Counted from the stretch's first letter, positions 24,141-33,324 are shown. The stretch: DNA of 64,000 bases from Paenibacillaceae bacterium (GCA_947460235.1 CANHGK010000005.1:120816-184815); one strand, 5' to 3'. The notes: generated by a model from the sequence alone, not told the origin. Made by a program: numbers and translations.

Positions 24141-25886
24141 TTAATGTACATAGGTTTGTGCGGCCGCTGTAAATCCTTTGAATTCGCTCTTTGATTTGAG
24201 CGTTGGTGCTTTTTCGACGGTCAGACTTCCGTCATGGTTTACTTGAATCGCTAACAATCCTGTGATTACATTGGTTGCTTTGACCTTGTAATCTTTTGAT
24301 GGTCTAATTCGATCAACGCGATTTCCATTGGCATCATATTGATCCCATTCAGAAAGTTCGACGACAACGAGACCTGACGCAGCTGTGATTTTGCTCGGAT
24401 CGAGCGTAGGATCATTGGTTACGAATTGACATGCGCAACCTTCCCAATCGCCTACGCTAAAAATATATGTTGATGCATCGACGGCATCTGGGGCGATCGC
24501 CAGATGCGTATCCCAATATCCGTGAGCGATTTTTCCGTGATTATTGTAGGAGGCAGCATTTGAACCAACGCCGCGATAGCCATTCGTATCTTTTACATAC
24601 CAGTTTCCAAGTGCTGTACCGGGTTGGTCCCAATCGATTTTCCCGCCAATTGGTGCGCTGGAGCGCAAATACTTGGATTGGTAAGCTGATTTTGACGATG
24701 CTGGCAAATAATCTAACAAATCAACCGTGAATGGTTTCCATGCTTCGTGCCCAATATAACTTTGCAAATTGGCCAAACCTTTCAACTGTTTTGTCTGATC
24801 GAATAAGGAATAATCAAATCCAGCTTGGAGTGAGTCATCGGATATTACCTCGCCAGCTTTGACTGGAATTCTCCCGAACCAATGTCCATCTGTGCGAATT
24901 TGGGTTGCGATTTCTTTCGCAGGACCAGTTAACTGCCCAACGTGGATGAACACACTATATAAATTACAGGAATGTTCAATCGTGATTCGATAATCCGGAT
25001 AGGGATAACCATTCCCGATACGGAAGTCATCAACCGCCACAATATGTCCATCTGCCGGCGACTGAATGAGATAGCTTCCTGCCGGTGCGGTCGATTGATC
25101 GTTTTGATCGAAAGGATAGTATACATAGATATGGTCGATTGGGGTGATGTGTGTACCAATCATGCCACCCATGGGATAAATATAATTGATTTTGCTTACA
25201 TCAGTAATGCCAGAAGTCAGCGTTGTCGACGTTCCCTCACACTGGTGCATACTAAACATTTGTGATAGCGCATCGTTGGTTTCATACGAGATTGGCTTAA
25301 AGATGCCATCACCTAATTTTGCGAGTCGTGCATCGTCCTCCCACATTAACATGCCGTCAGACATTTTTTTACAAACTAATGTAATTCCTTGATCTGAGAT
25401 ACTTTTCTCATCGATTTGGTTACAAGCAGTTAGTAAAGATGGTTTACTTACAGGTTGCACAGGAGCTGATGATGGTGTGACATTTGGTTGAGGCGTTGCG
25501 GTCTTTGCAGGCATCGGGGTCATAAGCGTTCGTTGATCAATCCAGAACAGTAACCCATCTTGCATTTTTTCACATGATAATCCGATGCCTTGGTCAGAAT
25601 GTAATTTTGCTCCAAGGGTGTAGCACATCGTCATGTGTGCTGGTTTCTTTGTTGGTAGCGGTGTTGCTACCATTGATTTGTTCGATTTCGTGGGAATAAG
25701 TGAGCCTTTGGACCAAGCAAGCTTTTTGCCGACCTTTATGCAAGTAAAGATATATTTGCCGCTTGTTGCTTTGAGATTTAGTTTGGTACATGCAACACCT
25801 TGTTTCGGAATCGCCGCGAAAGACGGTTGAACCAATACGAATGGAACGCACAACGATAACAGGATCAACATGGATAACCAGCGCAT
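24141..25886 (-). CDS. Secreted protein with N-terminal repeats and M23-like peptidase fold (paralogue A)
   Basis: A 581-aa exported protein: signal peptide (1-24, PSFA-A), then three related short domains built on a C ... Y-x-C ... W pattern (VACTKLNLKATSGKYIFTCI, and CYTLGAKLHSDQGIGLSCEK, CNQIDEKSISDQGITLVCKK, each followed by a W), a Thr/Pro/Ser linker, and an LytM/M23-like beta domain (SPADGHIVAVDDFRIGNGYP, ITIEHSCNLYSVFIHVG). The HxxxxDH and HVG positions recall M23 metal ligands but the canonical HxGxD/HxH set is not complete, so activity is uncertain. GAGGTG is 6 bases before ATG 25886. Nearly identical in its C-terminal half to the gene at 26231. Confidence 0.8.
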   Translation of the reverse strand: MRWLSMLILLSLCVPFVLVQPSFAAIPKQGVACTKLNLKATSGKYIFTCIKVGKKLAWSKGSLIPTKSNKSMVATPLPTKKPAHMTMCYTLGAKLHSDQGIGLSCEKMQDGLLFWIDQRTLMTPMPAKTATPQPNVTPSSAPVQPVSKPSLLTACNQIDEKSISDQGITLVCKKMSDGMLMWEDDARLAKLGDGIFKPISYETNDALSQMFSMHQCEGTSTTLTSGITDVSKINYIYPMGGMIGTHITPIDHIYVYYPFDQNDQSTAPAGSYLIQSPADGHIVAVDDFRIGNGYPYPDYRITIEHSCNLYSVFIHVGQLTGPAKEIATQIRTDGHWFGRIPVKAGEVISDDSLQAGFDYSLFDQTKQLKGLANLQSYIGHEAWKPFTVDLLDYLPASSKSAYQSKYLRSSAPIGGKIDWDQPGTALGNWYVKDTNGYRGVGSNAASYNNHGKIAHGYWDTHLAIAPDAVDASTYIFSVGDWEGCACQFVTNDPTLDPSKITAASGLVVVELSEWDQYDANGNRVDRIRPSKDYKVKATNVITGLLAIQVNHDGSLTVEKAPTLKSKSEFKGFTAAAQTYVH

Positions 25887-25984
25887 TTTTTCACCTCGTT
25901 AGGAGTTTATGGGGAAGATTGAACTTATTTTAACAGACATTTAGGTTGGATGTGTGTATAATCTTCTTCTTGCTAGACTGTCCA

Positions 25985-26130
25985 TCAGAATTGGTGTTTT
26001 GCGTCGGATACGTGGCATGCGACTGCTGCAACGAACGACATCCGCACTGGTGGGAAATTTTCCGCGACGATGGCAGCGAAGGATGGAAGTTTTTCTTTCG
26101 ATTTTGGCTGGCAAGGGTTTATATGATTAA
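25985..26130 (+). pseudogene. Fusion scar: AHSA1 fragment joined to DUF1801 3-prime end
   Basis: Bases from 25985 to about 26107 copy 23070-23195 of the AHSA1 gene (NWCFASDTWHATAATNDIRT, then GGKFSATMAAKDGSFSFDFG). At 26101-26110 the text switches directly to the last codons of the DUF1801 gene (LAGKGLYD, TAA 26128-26130) in a different frame. In the intact copy the two segments are 827 bp apart and both contain ATTTTGGCGG (23186-23195 and 24013-24022). The second copy therefore arose by duplication followed by deletion between these direct repeats. Confidence 0.85.
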
Positions 26131-26191
26131 AAACGTTGGATGGAACATGGCAGAGGTTAAACTCTCGCACGGTTCCGTCCAACGTTTTTTT
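26131..26191 (+). terminator. Rho-independent terminator (copy 2)
   Basis: Same stem as at 24041: AACGTTGGATGGAAC with GTTCCGTCCAACGTT and a T run. It now follows only the fusion scar. Confidence 0.8.
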
Positions 26192-26230
26192 GTGAACACA
26201 TTTTAATTGAAACCGAAAGACCAATCGTAA

Positions 26231-27808
26231 TTAATGTACATAGGTTTTTGCGGCAGAAGTAAATCCTTTGAATTCGCTTCTTGATTTGAGCGTCGGTGCT
26301 TTTTCGACGGTAAGGCTTCCATCGGCATTTACTTGAATCGCCAAAACGCCCACCATCACATTGGTTGCTTTAATTTTGTAATCTTTCGGTGGTCTTGGAC
26401 GATCAACTAGATTGCCGTTGGCGTCATACTCATCCCATTCGTAAAGTTCAATGACAACGAGACCTGACGCAGCTGTGATTTTGCTCGGATCGAGCGTAGG
26501 ATCATTGGTTACGAATTGACAGGCACACCCTTCCCAATCGCCTACGCTAAAAATATACGTTGATGCATCGACGGCATCTGGGGCGATCGCCAAATGTGTA
26601 TCCCAGTATCCGTGAGCAATTTTTCCATGATTGTTGTAAGCTGCACCCGGAGACTCGATCCCTCGATAGCCATTGGTGCCTTTGACGAACCAGTTTCCGA
26701 GTGCGGTTCCAGGTTGATCCCAGTCTATTTTTCCGCCGATTGGTGCAGCGGATCTTAAATACTTTGCTTGATAGGCTGATTTCGACGGTTCTGGCAAATA
26801 GTTGAGTAGGTCTGCGGTGTATGGTTTCCAAGACTCTTGTTCAGCATAGCTTTGCAAATTGGCCAAGCCCTTTAAAGGTCTGGATTGATCTAACAAGGAA
26901 TAATCATACCCACCGTTAAGGGAATCGTCTGCAATCACATCACCGGATTTAACTGGGATTCGACCACTCCAGGATCCATCTTTGCGAATTTGAGACGGAA
27001 TCTCTTTTGCGGCTCCTGCTAATGACCCAACATGTATATAGACACTATATAAGTTACAAGAGTGTTCAACTACAATTCGGTAATCAGGATATGGATATTG
27101 ATTTCCAATCTGAAAATCCTCAACGGATACGATCGTTCCGTCCGCTGGAGATTTGACGAGATAACTTCCTGCAGGAGCAGTCGATTGATTGTTTTGATCC
27201 CGCGGATAATACACATAAATATGATCGATTGGCGTGATGTGCGACGTGATCATTCCGCCAAGTGGATAGATATAAGCCATTTTGGATGCATCGCCAATGT
27301 CAGAAGTGATCGCGGTGGATGTTCCGACACATTGATTTCCACTAAAAATTTGCGAAAGGATGCGATCTGTGTTGTTCGTAAATCCTGACTCTGGATTCAC
27401 CGGATTTGTATTTGTTTGATTATTCGTGTGATTACTCGGTTGGTTTTGAGAACTTGGATCGATCCAAACCAGTTTGCCATCAGGCATTTTTTCACACGAT
27501 AAAGTGAGACCTTGAGCCGATACACCTTTCTCAGAACGTTTATCACAAAGCGTCATCAATTGCGGTTTTTTGATCGTCGGAGTGATCGTGGTTATCGGTT
27601 TTTGTGGCTTCTTTGGAAGGACGGATCCTTTTGACCAGACCAATTTTTTACCCTGTTTGATGCAGGTATAGATATATGAGCCACTTGTTGCCTTAAGATT
27701 GAGCTTGGTACAAACAGCACCTGGTTTTGGTGTTGCCGCGAAGGTAGCATGGATTGTAATGAAAAGACCGCATAATGATAAAAAGATAAACAACAAAAAC
27801 CGACGCAT
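26231..27808 (-). CDS. Secreted protein with N-terminal repeats and M23-like peptidase fold (paralogue B)
   Basis: A 525-aa paralogue of the 24141 gene: signal peptide (HATFA-A), two C...Y-x-C...W domains (VCTKLNLKATSGSYIYTCIK; CDKRSEKGVSAQGLTLSCEK) where copy A has three, an Asn-rich linker, then the same M23-like domain and C-terminus, in places identical at the base level. ATG 27808 has AGAGGTG 5 bases upstream. The copy difference in the N-terminal domains suggests these repeats expand and contract. Likely acts at the cell wall or outside the cell. Confidence 0.8.
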   Translation of the reverse strand: MRRFLLFIFLSLCGLFITIHATFAATPKPGAVCTKLNLKATSGSYIYTCIKQGKKLVWSKGSVLPKKPQKPITTITPTIKKPQLMTLCDKRSEKGVSAQGLTLSCEKMPDGKLVWIDPSSQNQPSNHTNNQTNTNPVNPESGFTNNTDRILSQIFSGNQCVGTSTAITSDIGDASKMAYIYPLGGMITSHITPIDHIYVYYPRDQNNQSTAPAGSYLVKSPADGTIVSVEDFQIGNQYPYPDYRIVVEHSCNLYSVYIHVGSLAGAAKEIPSQIRKDGSWSGRIPVKSGDVIADDSLNGGYDYSLLDQSRPLKGLANLQSYAEQESWKPYTADLLNYLPEPSKSAYQAKYLRSAAPIGGKIDWDQPGTALGNWFVKGTNGYRGIESPGAAYNNHGKIAHGYWDTHLAIAPDAVDASTYIFSVGDWEGCACQFVTNDPTLDPSKITAASGLVVIELYEWDEYDANGNLVDRPRPPKDYKIKATNVMVGVLAIQVNADGSLTVEKAPTLKSRSEFKGFTSAAKTYVH

Positions 27809-28098
27809 GTTGACACCTCTTTTTATTTTTTTAGGATACAATTCAATTATAACTTAGAGAAGGCGTTACGGTGTTGTTCAATATTTGTTTTTCTCGATAC
27901 GAAAATATAAACGACAATTCATTGTGAGGCGGGACGGACATGAATGAAAAAACGAATGCTGACGCGGTTGTTTAATTAGACGACGGTAGAGAACATCAAA
28001 ATTGAACCGCCTTTTTGAACAGAATATGGTTGTTACACCTAATGTTTATTTGAGGAATAGGGAGATTTGACTGTGTCCGAATGTTCACATGATTTTAG
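27809..28098. other. Gap with no recognised gene
   Basis: The region holds the leader of the minus-strand secreted protein gene and A+T-rich sequence. No start with a ribosome binding site gives a recognisable protein. Confidence 0.4.
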
Positions 28099-28332
28099 CA
28101 TGTTTCACTTGTAATACCTGCAGATCCTGCTCGTGTTTATGAACTAGCGTCTGATCCGCGCAGATTGCCCGAATGGGCCAGCGGTTTAAGTGGTTCGATC
28201 TATGAAACGCCGATGGGATGGCAAAGTGAATCGCCATTTGGGATTTTATGGATGAAATTGTTTTTTGATTTTTTACACGCTCATCCCATAATTTCTCTGT
28301 ATCTTAGGATTAAGATTGTGTTAACCGCTTAA
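28099..28332 (+). pseudogene. SRPBCC/polyketide-cyclase-like remnant
   Basis: After an in-frame TAG (28096-28098) the plus strand reads SLVIPADPARVYELASDPRR then LPEWASGLSGSIYETPMGWQ, the unmistakable opening of an SRPBCC protein (strand, P-A-x-x-V-Y helix, W-A-x-G-L). Typical SRPBCC sequence is lost after SESPFG; the frame ends at TAA 28330-28332. No start codon or ribosome binding site fits. A different subfamily from the AHSA1 genes nearby. Confidence 0.6.
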
Positions 28333-28421
28333 CTTTTACCTGCATTTCGGTCGACATCAGCCAACCGCTCAAGTAAAATGGGGACAACCGACGAAACAAT
28401 TAATGTAGGAGTGTATGTAAG

Positions 28422-29186
28422 ATGAGCATGTATATAAAATGGGTAACGAGAACTGTCATTGTGTTGTTGACTGCATTGCTTGGGTATTATGTATGGCAAG
28501 GTGTGATCAGCTATCAATCAGTCACAACGGCCCAAATTATTGAAGCACAGCAAAAAGAACAGGCGCAGCGGGCGCAATTTGATCGGCAGATGCAACAATC
28601 AGAAGATACTGGTGAACGTCATGAAATGCGCGGGAAATTCAATGATTCGCCTGTCAATCAAGCGATTCGTTTCATGCGTGATCCGGGAAGCGATGCGGTG
28701 CATATGGTTTGGTTTGCGGTATCGTTTTGGTTGTGTGTAGAGGCGATTAAGCGTTTTGCGCCGAAAATGTCGGACTCGATTCGTCAATTTTTACGTAAGT
28801 TGATCCAATTTTTACGAGAGCATCACCGCGCGATAGGTTGGTTGGCATTCGGATTTACGAGTGCACATAGCATTTATTTCTTTGCGATGTGGTGGTTCAA
28901 ATCGTACGATATTAAGTCGCTCACGTTGTGGAGTGGAATTGCGTCATTCGTTCCATTTTTATTGTTAACAATATGGGGAGAATGGTTGGAACGTCATGGG
29001 CGTGACAAATCTGCTCGAAAAGTTCATTGGGCGATGGCGATGATTATGATTATTGCTATGGTCGTACACGATTTCGGATCGCTCGGAAAAATATTTATAT
29101 TACTCGGTTCATTCGTTGGTTTGTACGCGATCTCTCAATTGATCCAACGTTATACGAAATCAAAGCTGATCGTTACAAACAATTAA
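28422..29186 (+). CDS. Membrane protein with possible b-haem helices (ferric-reductase-like)
   Basis: A 254-aa protein. One N-terminal helix (8-28), an outside Gln/Glu-rich loop (37-75), then a block of five or so helices. Two helices carry His pairs 14 residues apart, HHRAIGWLAFGFTSAH and HWAMAMIMIIAMVVH, the spacing used for b-type haem in ferric reductase-like and cytochrome b561-like proteins. No NAD or FAD domain is present. AGGAG lies 10 bases before ATG 28422. It is 33 bases upstream of an AHSA1 gene and probably co-transcribed. The haem assignment is inference. Confidence 0.6.
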   Translation: MSMYIKWVTRTVIVLLTALLGYYVWQGVISYQSVTTAQIIEAQQKEQAQRAQFDRQMQQSEDTGERHEMRGKFNDSPVNQAIRFMRDPGSDAVHMVWFAVSFWLCVEAIKRFAPKMSDSIRQFLRKLIQFLREHHRAIGWLAFGFTSAHSIYFFAMWWFKSYDIKSLTLWSGIASFVPFLLLTIWGEWLERHGRDKSARKVHWAMAMIMIIAMVVHDFGSLGKIFILLGSFVGLYAISQLIQRYTKSKLIVTNN

Positions 29187-29219
29187 CGCATAAATACAAC
29201 ACTCAGGAGGACTATCATC

Positions 29220-29636
29220 ATGAATTTCACAGCACTAACGATCGAAGCCATCATCGAGAAACCGATTGAAACCGTATGGGCAACATGGACATTGCCAGAG
29301 CATATCGTGAACTGGTCATTTGCAGGAGAAGATTGGCATTGCCCGAAAGCAACGAATGATTTACGCGTTGGTGGTACATTTTCGTCGACGATGGCTGCAA
29401 AAGATGGCAATATGAGTTTTGATTTTGAAGGTGTTTATTCTGAAGTGGTTGAGCATGAAAAAATTGCGTATGGTCTCGCGGATGGTCGCACCGTTTCCAT
29501 CACGTTTGAAGTGGTTGAAGGTGGCGTCAATGTAGTGGAAGTATTTGATGCAGAGAAAGAAAATCCGTTAGAAATGCAACAAGCTGGCTGGCAAATGATT
29601 TTGAATCGATACAAAACATATACTGAATCATTGTAA
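29220..29636 (+). CDS. SRPBCC/AHSA1-domain protein (paralogue of 22984 gene)
   Basis: A 138-aa AHSA1-type protein with the same landmarks as the 22984 gene: LTIEAIIEKPIETVWATWTL, EHIVNWSFAGEDWHCPKATN, GGTFSSTMAAKDGNMSFDFE and MQQAGWQMILNRYKTYTESL. The two are clearly paralogous and of equal length. CAGGAGGACTATCATC precedes the ATG. It ends at a strong terminator. The ligand is unknown. Confidence 0.9.
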   Translation: MNFTALTIEAIIEKPIETVWATWTLPEHIVNWSFAGEDWHCPKATNDLRVGGTFSSTMAAKDGNMSFDFEGVYSEVVEHEKIAYGLADGRTVSITFEVVEGGVNVVEVFDAEKENPLEMQQAGWQMILNRYKTYTESL

Positions 29637-29664
29637 TCGAGTTTGGTACGGTGACTGATATGAG

Positions 29665-29705
29665 AAACTCCCTTGCGAACGTTCATTCGCAAGGGAGTTT
29701 TTGTT
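29665..29705 (+). terminator. Rho-independent terminator
   Basis: AAACTCCCTTGCGAA (29665-29679) pairs perfectly with TTCGCAAGGGAGTTT (29686-29700), then TTTG. It may also serve the convergent UbiD gene. Confidence 0.92.
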
Positions 29706-29731
29706 TTGATTCGTGCCCAAAGGCGCGCGTT

Positions 29732-31564
29732 TTATTTAAGTGTGCTTTGAATTAAACGACCATTTTTGAAAAAGCGCTGCACGTTTCGTTCAGTCTGCGG
29801 GTCGAGAACGAGCGGCGGGGCATGATGCGGCTTGATGCGTGCATCGATGACGAGTTGGTCACAGCCCCAATGTTTATGTTCAAAGAAACTGTTAATTCCG
29901 TATAGATCATGCGATGGATTACTACGCGTAAATGTTGCCCATAAGAAGTTGGATAACGATTCACTCACGAACGTTGAATCGTCACAAACGATGAATAGCG
30001 GGCACGCTTCAAACGTACCGAGTTGAGAGATGGCGGTACAAAGCGCATGCATTTCTTGTTCGGCATCTGGATAAGTGGTGAATGCAGATGTTTGTATCGC
30101 TACGACACCTGGGAAAATGAGTTGAGGCCGTGCTTGTGCTGGTAGTTTGTGTAGTGCGCTTGGTACTTCCGTACAAAGTTCCCGTCGCTGATCACCATAA
30201 GCAGCAATGATTATTTTGCTCCCCATATTCAGACCGGTCCCTGAATAATCGAGGGTATCGATCGTCGTTTGTGTCTGGAAATGCAAGTCACGACGAAAAT
30301 CGAGGCGTTCCAACATATACATAAGGAATGCTTTTTCGTCATGTGTCGTGACTGGGGCAGATTGTTCAGCGGTAATCCATAAATATTTGGCAAGACTTAA
30401 TTGTCCGGTTCCCAAAATTCGGTTCGCGAGCGTGAGAAGTTCCGCAGGACGTTTCGATTTCTGGTATGGTGTGTATCGCTCACTACCAAGTGCAAATAAC
30501 AGCGGATGCACGCCTGCCGCATCAACAGCATGTACTTCTTTGACGCCGGGAATTTCATGGCGGATGGCGTTGCCAGTAAGCTCATGGATAATCGCTCCGA
30601 ACGAAGTATCTTCTTGCGGAGGTCGGCCGACCACGGTAAATGGCCAAATTGCTTGTTTTTTTGCAAAAACCTTATGGATTTTGAGATATGGAAATTCATG
30701 GGTCAGGCTGTAATATCCCAAATGATCGCCAAATGGACCCTCAGGTTTGGTGTCGTATGGTTGCAGTTCGCCGGTAATGACAAAATCGGCATCAAGACTG
30801 AGGCAATATCCGTCGACATAACAATGACGGAATCTTTTGCCTGCCATCATGCCAGCGAACGTCAATTCGCTTAATCCTTCGGGAAGTGGCATGACAGCTG
30901 CTAGCGTATGTGCCGGCGGACCGCCAACGAAGATGCTGACTTTCAGCGGTTGACCAAGTTTGTTCGCTTTGGCTTGATGTACACCGATGCCGCGGTGGAT
31001 CTGGTAATGGATGCCGATCTCTTGATCCTTGGCGTAGGCATTGCCGTTTAATTGGACGCGGTACATGCCAAGATTGGCATTCATCATGCCAGGTTTCTCC
31101 GGATCTTCACTATACACTTGCGGCAATGTAACAAATGCGCCGCCGTCGGCTGGCCAGTGTGTGATGAGCGGAACATCTGAAATGCTGATTTCGTCAAAAT
31201 GATCTGCTGCGTTCGGTGATTGTTTGGCGGGCAAAGCTTTCACTGCGGCAAGCGCAGTGCCAATTTGCTGAAAAGGCTTTTTGAGCGCTTGCATTGGATT
31301 GTTGCGTAGCGCGATTGCGTTTTGTGCAGGTTCCCATGTATCGCGAAACAAAAATTTACTTCGTTCAATCGTGCCAAACAAATTTGAAACGGCACGGTAT
31401 TTCGTGCCTTTAATATTTTCAAATAAAACAGCCGGTCCACCGGCTTCATATACTTTCAATTGAATCGAGGCCATTTCTAAATACGGATCAACTTCTTCTT
31501 TGATGCGGACCAAATGGCCGTGTTTCTCGAGGTCTAGAATACAGTCTTCTAAGCTCCGATACAT
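29732..31564 (-). CDS. UbiD-family prenylated-FMN decarboxylase
   Basis: A 610-aa member of the UbiD family (PF01977): MYRSLEDCILDLEKHGHLVR start, YQIHRGIGVHQA, FVGGPPAHTLAAVMPLPEG, and the catalytic region PEGPFGDHLGYYSL (about residue 275), where the E-x-P-x-G-x-x-G-D pattern holds Glu residues of the E-R-E catalytic set. Longer than typical UbiD (about 450-490 aa) and similar in size to the long forms linked to the futalosine menaquinone route; the substrate is not decided. No ubiX-like flavin prenyltransferase gene is in view. AAAGGTGG lies 9 bases before ATG 31564. Confidence 0.9.
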   Translation of the reverse strand: MYRSLEDCILDLEKHGHLVRIKEEVDPYLEMASIQLKVYEAGGPAVLFENIKGTKYRAVSNLFGTIERSKFLFRDTWEPAQNAIALRNNPMQALKKPFQQIGTALAAVKALPAKQSPNAADHFDEISISDVPLITHWPADGGAFVTLPQVYSEDPEKPGMMNANLGMYRVQLNGNAYAKDQEIGIHYQIHRGIGVHQAKANKLGQPLKVSIFVGGPPAHTLAAVMPLPEGLSELTFAGMMAGKRFRHCYVDGYCLSLDADFVITGELQPYDTKPEGPFGDHLGYYSLTHEFPYLKIHKVFAKKQAIWPFTVVGRPPQEDTSFGAIIHELTGNAIRHEIPGVKEVHAVDAAGVHPLLFALGSERYTPYQKSKRPAELLTLANRILGTGQLSLAKYLWITAEQSAPVTTHDEKAFLMYMLERLDFRRDLHFQTQTTIDTLDYSGTGLNMGSKIIIAAYGDQRRELCTEVPSALHKLPAQARPQLIFPGVVAIQTSAFTTYPDAEQEMHALCTAISQLGTFEACPLFIVCDDSTFVSESLSNFLWATFTRSNPSHDLYGINSFFEHKHWGCDQLVIDARIKPHHAPPLVLDPQTERNVQRFFKNGRLIQSTLK

Positions 31565-31627
31565 ATCCAATAACCACCTTTCCAGTTTGCTTTCTTATTA
31601 TCGCATCCTTGTTGGTGGAACGCCAAT

Positions 31628-31656
31628 TTGTACTTTTTTACCCCCCCCCCGATATT
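31628..31656 (+). promoter_or_regulatory. Possible promoter with a 10-C tract in the spacer
   Basis: TTGTAC (31628-31633) and GATATT (31651-31656) are 17 bases apart and the spacer contains ten consecutive C (31641-31650). Both hexamers are weak. If real, changes in C-tract length would alter spacing and so expression of the secreted protein at 31711. Confidence 0.35.
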
Positions 31657-31710
31657 CGTTATAACATGCGAATGATATGCTAAAGAATGACATCTACGGG
31701 AGTGATCAAT

Positions 31711-33324
31711 ATGAAACGATATTCAAAGGGGATTACAAAAACGATTTTCGTGAGCGGATTGTTGGTATGGTCAATGGTTGTTGGCACAGTAACGATTCCA
31801 GAATCGATCGCAGAAACAAAGACGTCATTAACGTATACACTCGATCAGGCGATAAGCGATCAGGCGCAACGCTCGACAATCGCATTTGATGGGCTTGCAT
31901 TTTTGACGGGGACTTTAGGAGCGGACACTTTTTTTCCGCCAGGTAAAACCGCAGATTATTTTGGATTTCAATACATGCGTGACATTGATCAGGCGCATAA
32001 CGGACATAAAAGTTTGTTTTTGACACGTGCGGCGATGAATATGTTATCGATTTTGGACGATGCTCAAAAAACCAAATTGATTGCCCTCGCGAAGGAGCAG
32101 GCACCGTTGTTCGAAAACTATGCGTATAGCCGATTTCCGTTGATGCAAGCATTTCGAACGAACTTGATGGCTGGGTCGAGCGGATTGCGTTCGGCAAATG
32201 TTCAAGCGTATTCGGCGAAAATGTATGCAACGGATGCGGAGATTAGCTACCGACGTGCGGTCGTAAGTGGAGAAATCATTCAGTCGTTTCGCGATGCACA
32301 AAAACAAAAGCTAGCGAAGTTATCATTCTCGAATTCAAATTCATGGTCAGATTTGCCGGAGGATGAGCAACTGAAACAAAGTATGGGCCATATGGAGTAT
32401 GTGCTTGTGATGACCTATGCGAGCGAATTGTTTTCATGGTACAAAGGCAATGTGGATGGAGATGTATACTTTTGTCCCGAACGGCACGGTGCATATTTTG
32501 GAAGTTTCTATTTGAAAGATTTTCCGATGATGCAACAAGTCGGTTCGACGGTTGATGTAAATATCACTCAAGACGCCGGTCAAGAGTTCTTGAAGATTTT
32601 GGATTCGAACCAACAGAAATTGATTACGGGAATTGTTGATGAGCAGCGTATCGCACTTGCGGAAATTGTAAAATTACGTGGTTCGATCGCGATGGAACTG
32701 CGTAAATCGATGCGTGGCGAGGAAATTAATAAAAAATCGTTACAGGAGCTAGTCAATCAATATGGTCAGCAAGATGGCGAATTGTCCGCGCTTTATGCAC
32801 AGCGATTTGCGGAAGTCAATCACACGTTAACGACTACGCAGCGAAAAGCAATGATGAAATTACGTAATTTATCCATCGTGCCAAAAGGGGCTTTTCATTA
32901 TTCAGATGCAATTGCGATGCCGAGTATTCCAGATACGGGTTACTTTTTTGGTGGGGATACGATGCCAGTCATGAGCGTTCCGACGAATGATTTACAATCA
33001 CCAAAAGCTGAGGTTCCGATCAAAAATCCTACGTCTGTGGGACAAGTATTTCCGCAGGACCACATGAAAAATATGTTTCATCAAGTCGCGATTTTTTTGA
33101 AGATGTCAGATCAGGAGATTCAAAATAGTCAGGCTAAACGTTCCATTGCCCAGTTGGTTAAAGACCGCAAAAAATCATTGGCGGCCTTGAAAACGATTCT
33201 GGTTACGTACGAAAACCATGAAATTGATGCGCTCGTGAAGATGGGGACGCTAAAAAAGCAAGAATCGTCATCGATGAAAAAAGACACGTCCAAACGCGTG
33301 GATGTATTTTTGAATCGATCATGA
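31711..33324 (+). CDS. Secreted helical protein with two related domains and shared C-terminal domain
   Basis: A 537-aa exported protein (signal peptide 1-33). It has two related halves. The first has GADTFFPPGKTADYFGFQYM, then FLTRAAMNMLSILDDAQKTK. The second has GDVYFCPERHGAYFGSFYLK, then DAGQEFLKILDSNQQKLITG. Each ends in an L-x-x-x-Q helix like Spy/CpxP chaperone motifs. The last 80 residues (DHMKNMFHQVAIFLKMS, IAQLVKDRKKSLAALKTIL, RVDVFLN) match the C-terminal domain of the 11337 gene. In other bacteria such proteins occur beside YHYH proteins, as I recall. GGGAG is 8 bases before ATG 31711. Function unknown. Confidence 0.75.
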   Translation: MKRYSKGITKTIFVSGLLVWSMVVGTVTIPESIAETKTSLTYTLDQAISDQAQRSTIAFDGLAFLTGTLGADTFFPPGKTADYFGFQYMRDIDQAHNGHKSLFLTRAAMNMLSILDDAQKTKLIALAKEQAPLFENYAYSRFPLMQAFRTNLMAGSSGLRSANVQAYSAKMYATDAEISYRRAVVSGEIIQSFRDAQKQKLAKLSFSNSNSWSDLPEDEQLKQSMGHMEYVLVMTYASELFSWYKGNVDGDVYFCPERHGAYFGSFYLKDFPMMQQVGSTVDVNITQDAGQEFLKILDSNQQKLITGIVDEQRIALAEIVKLRGSIAMELRKSMRGEEINKKSLQELVNQYGQQDGELSALYAQRFAEVNHTLTTTQRKAMMKLRNLSIVPKGAFHYSDAIAMPSIPDTGYFFGGDTMPVMSVPTNDLQSPKAEVPIKNPTSVGQVFPQDHMKNMFHQVAIFLKMSDQEIQNSQAKRSIAQLVKDRKKSLAALKTILVTYENHEIDALVKMGTLKKQESSSMKKDTSKRVDVFLNRS

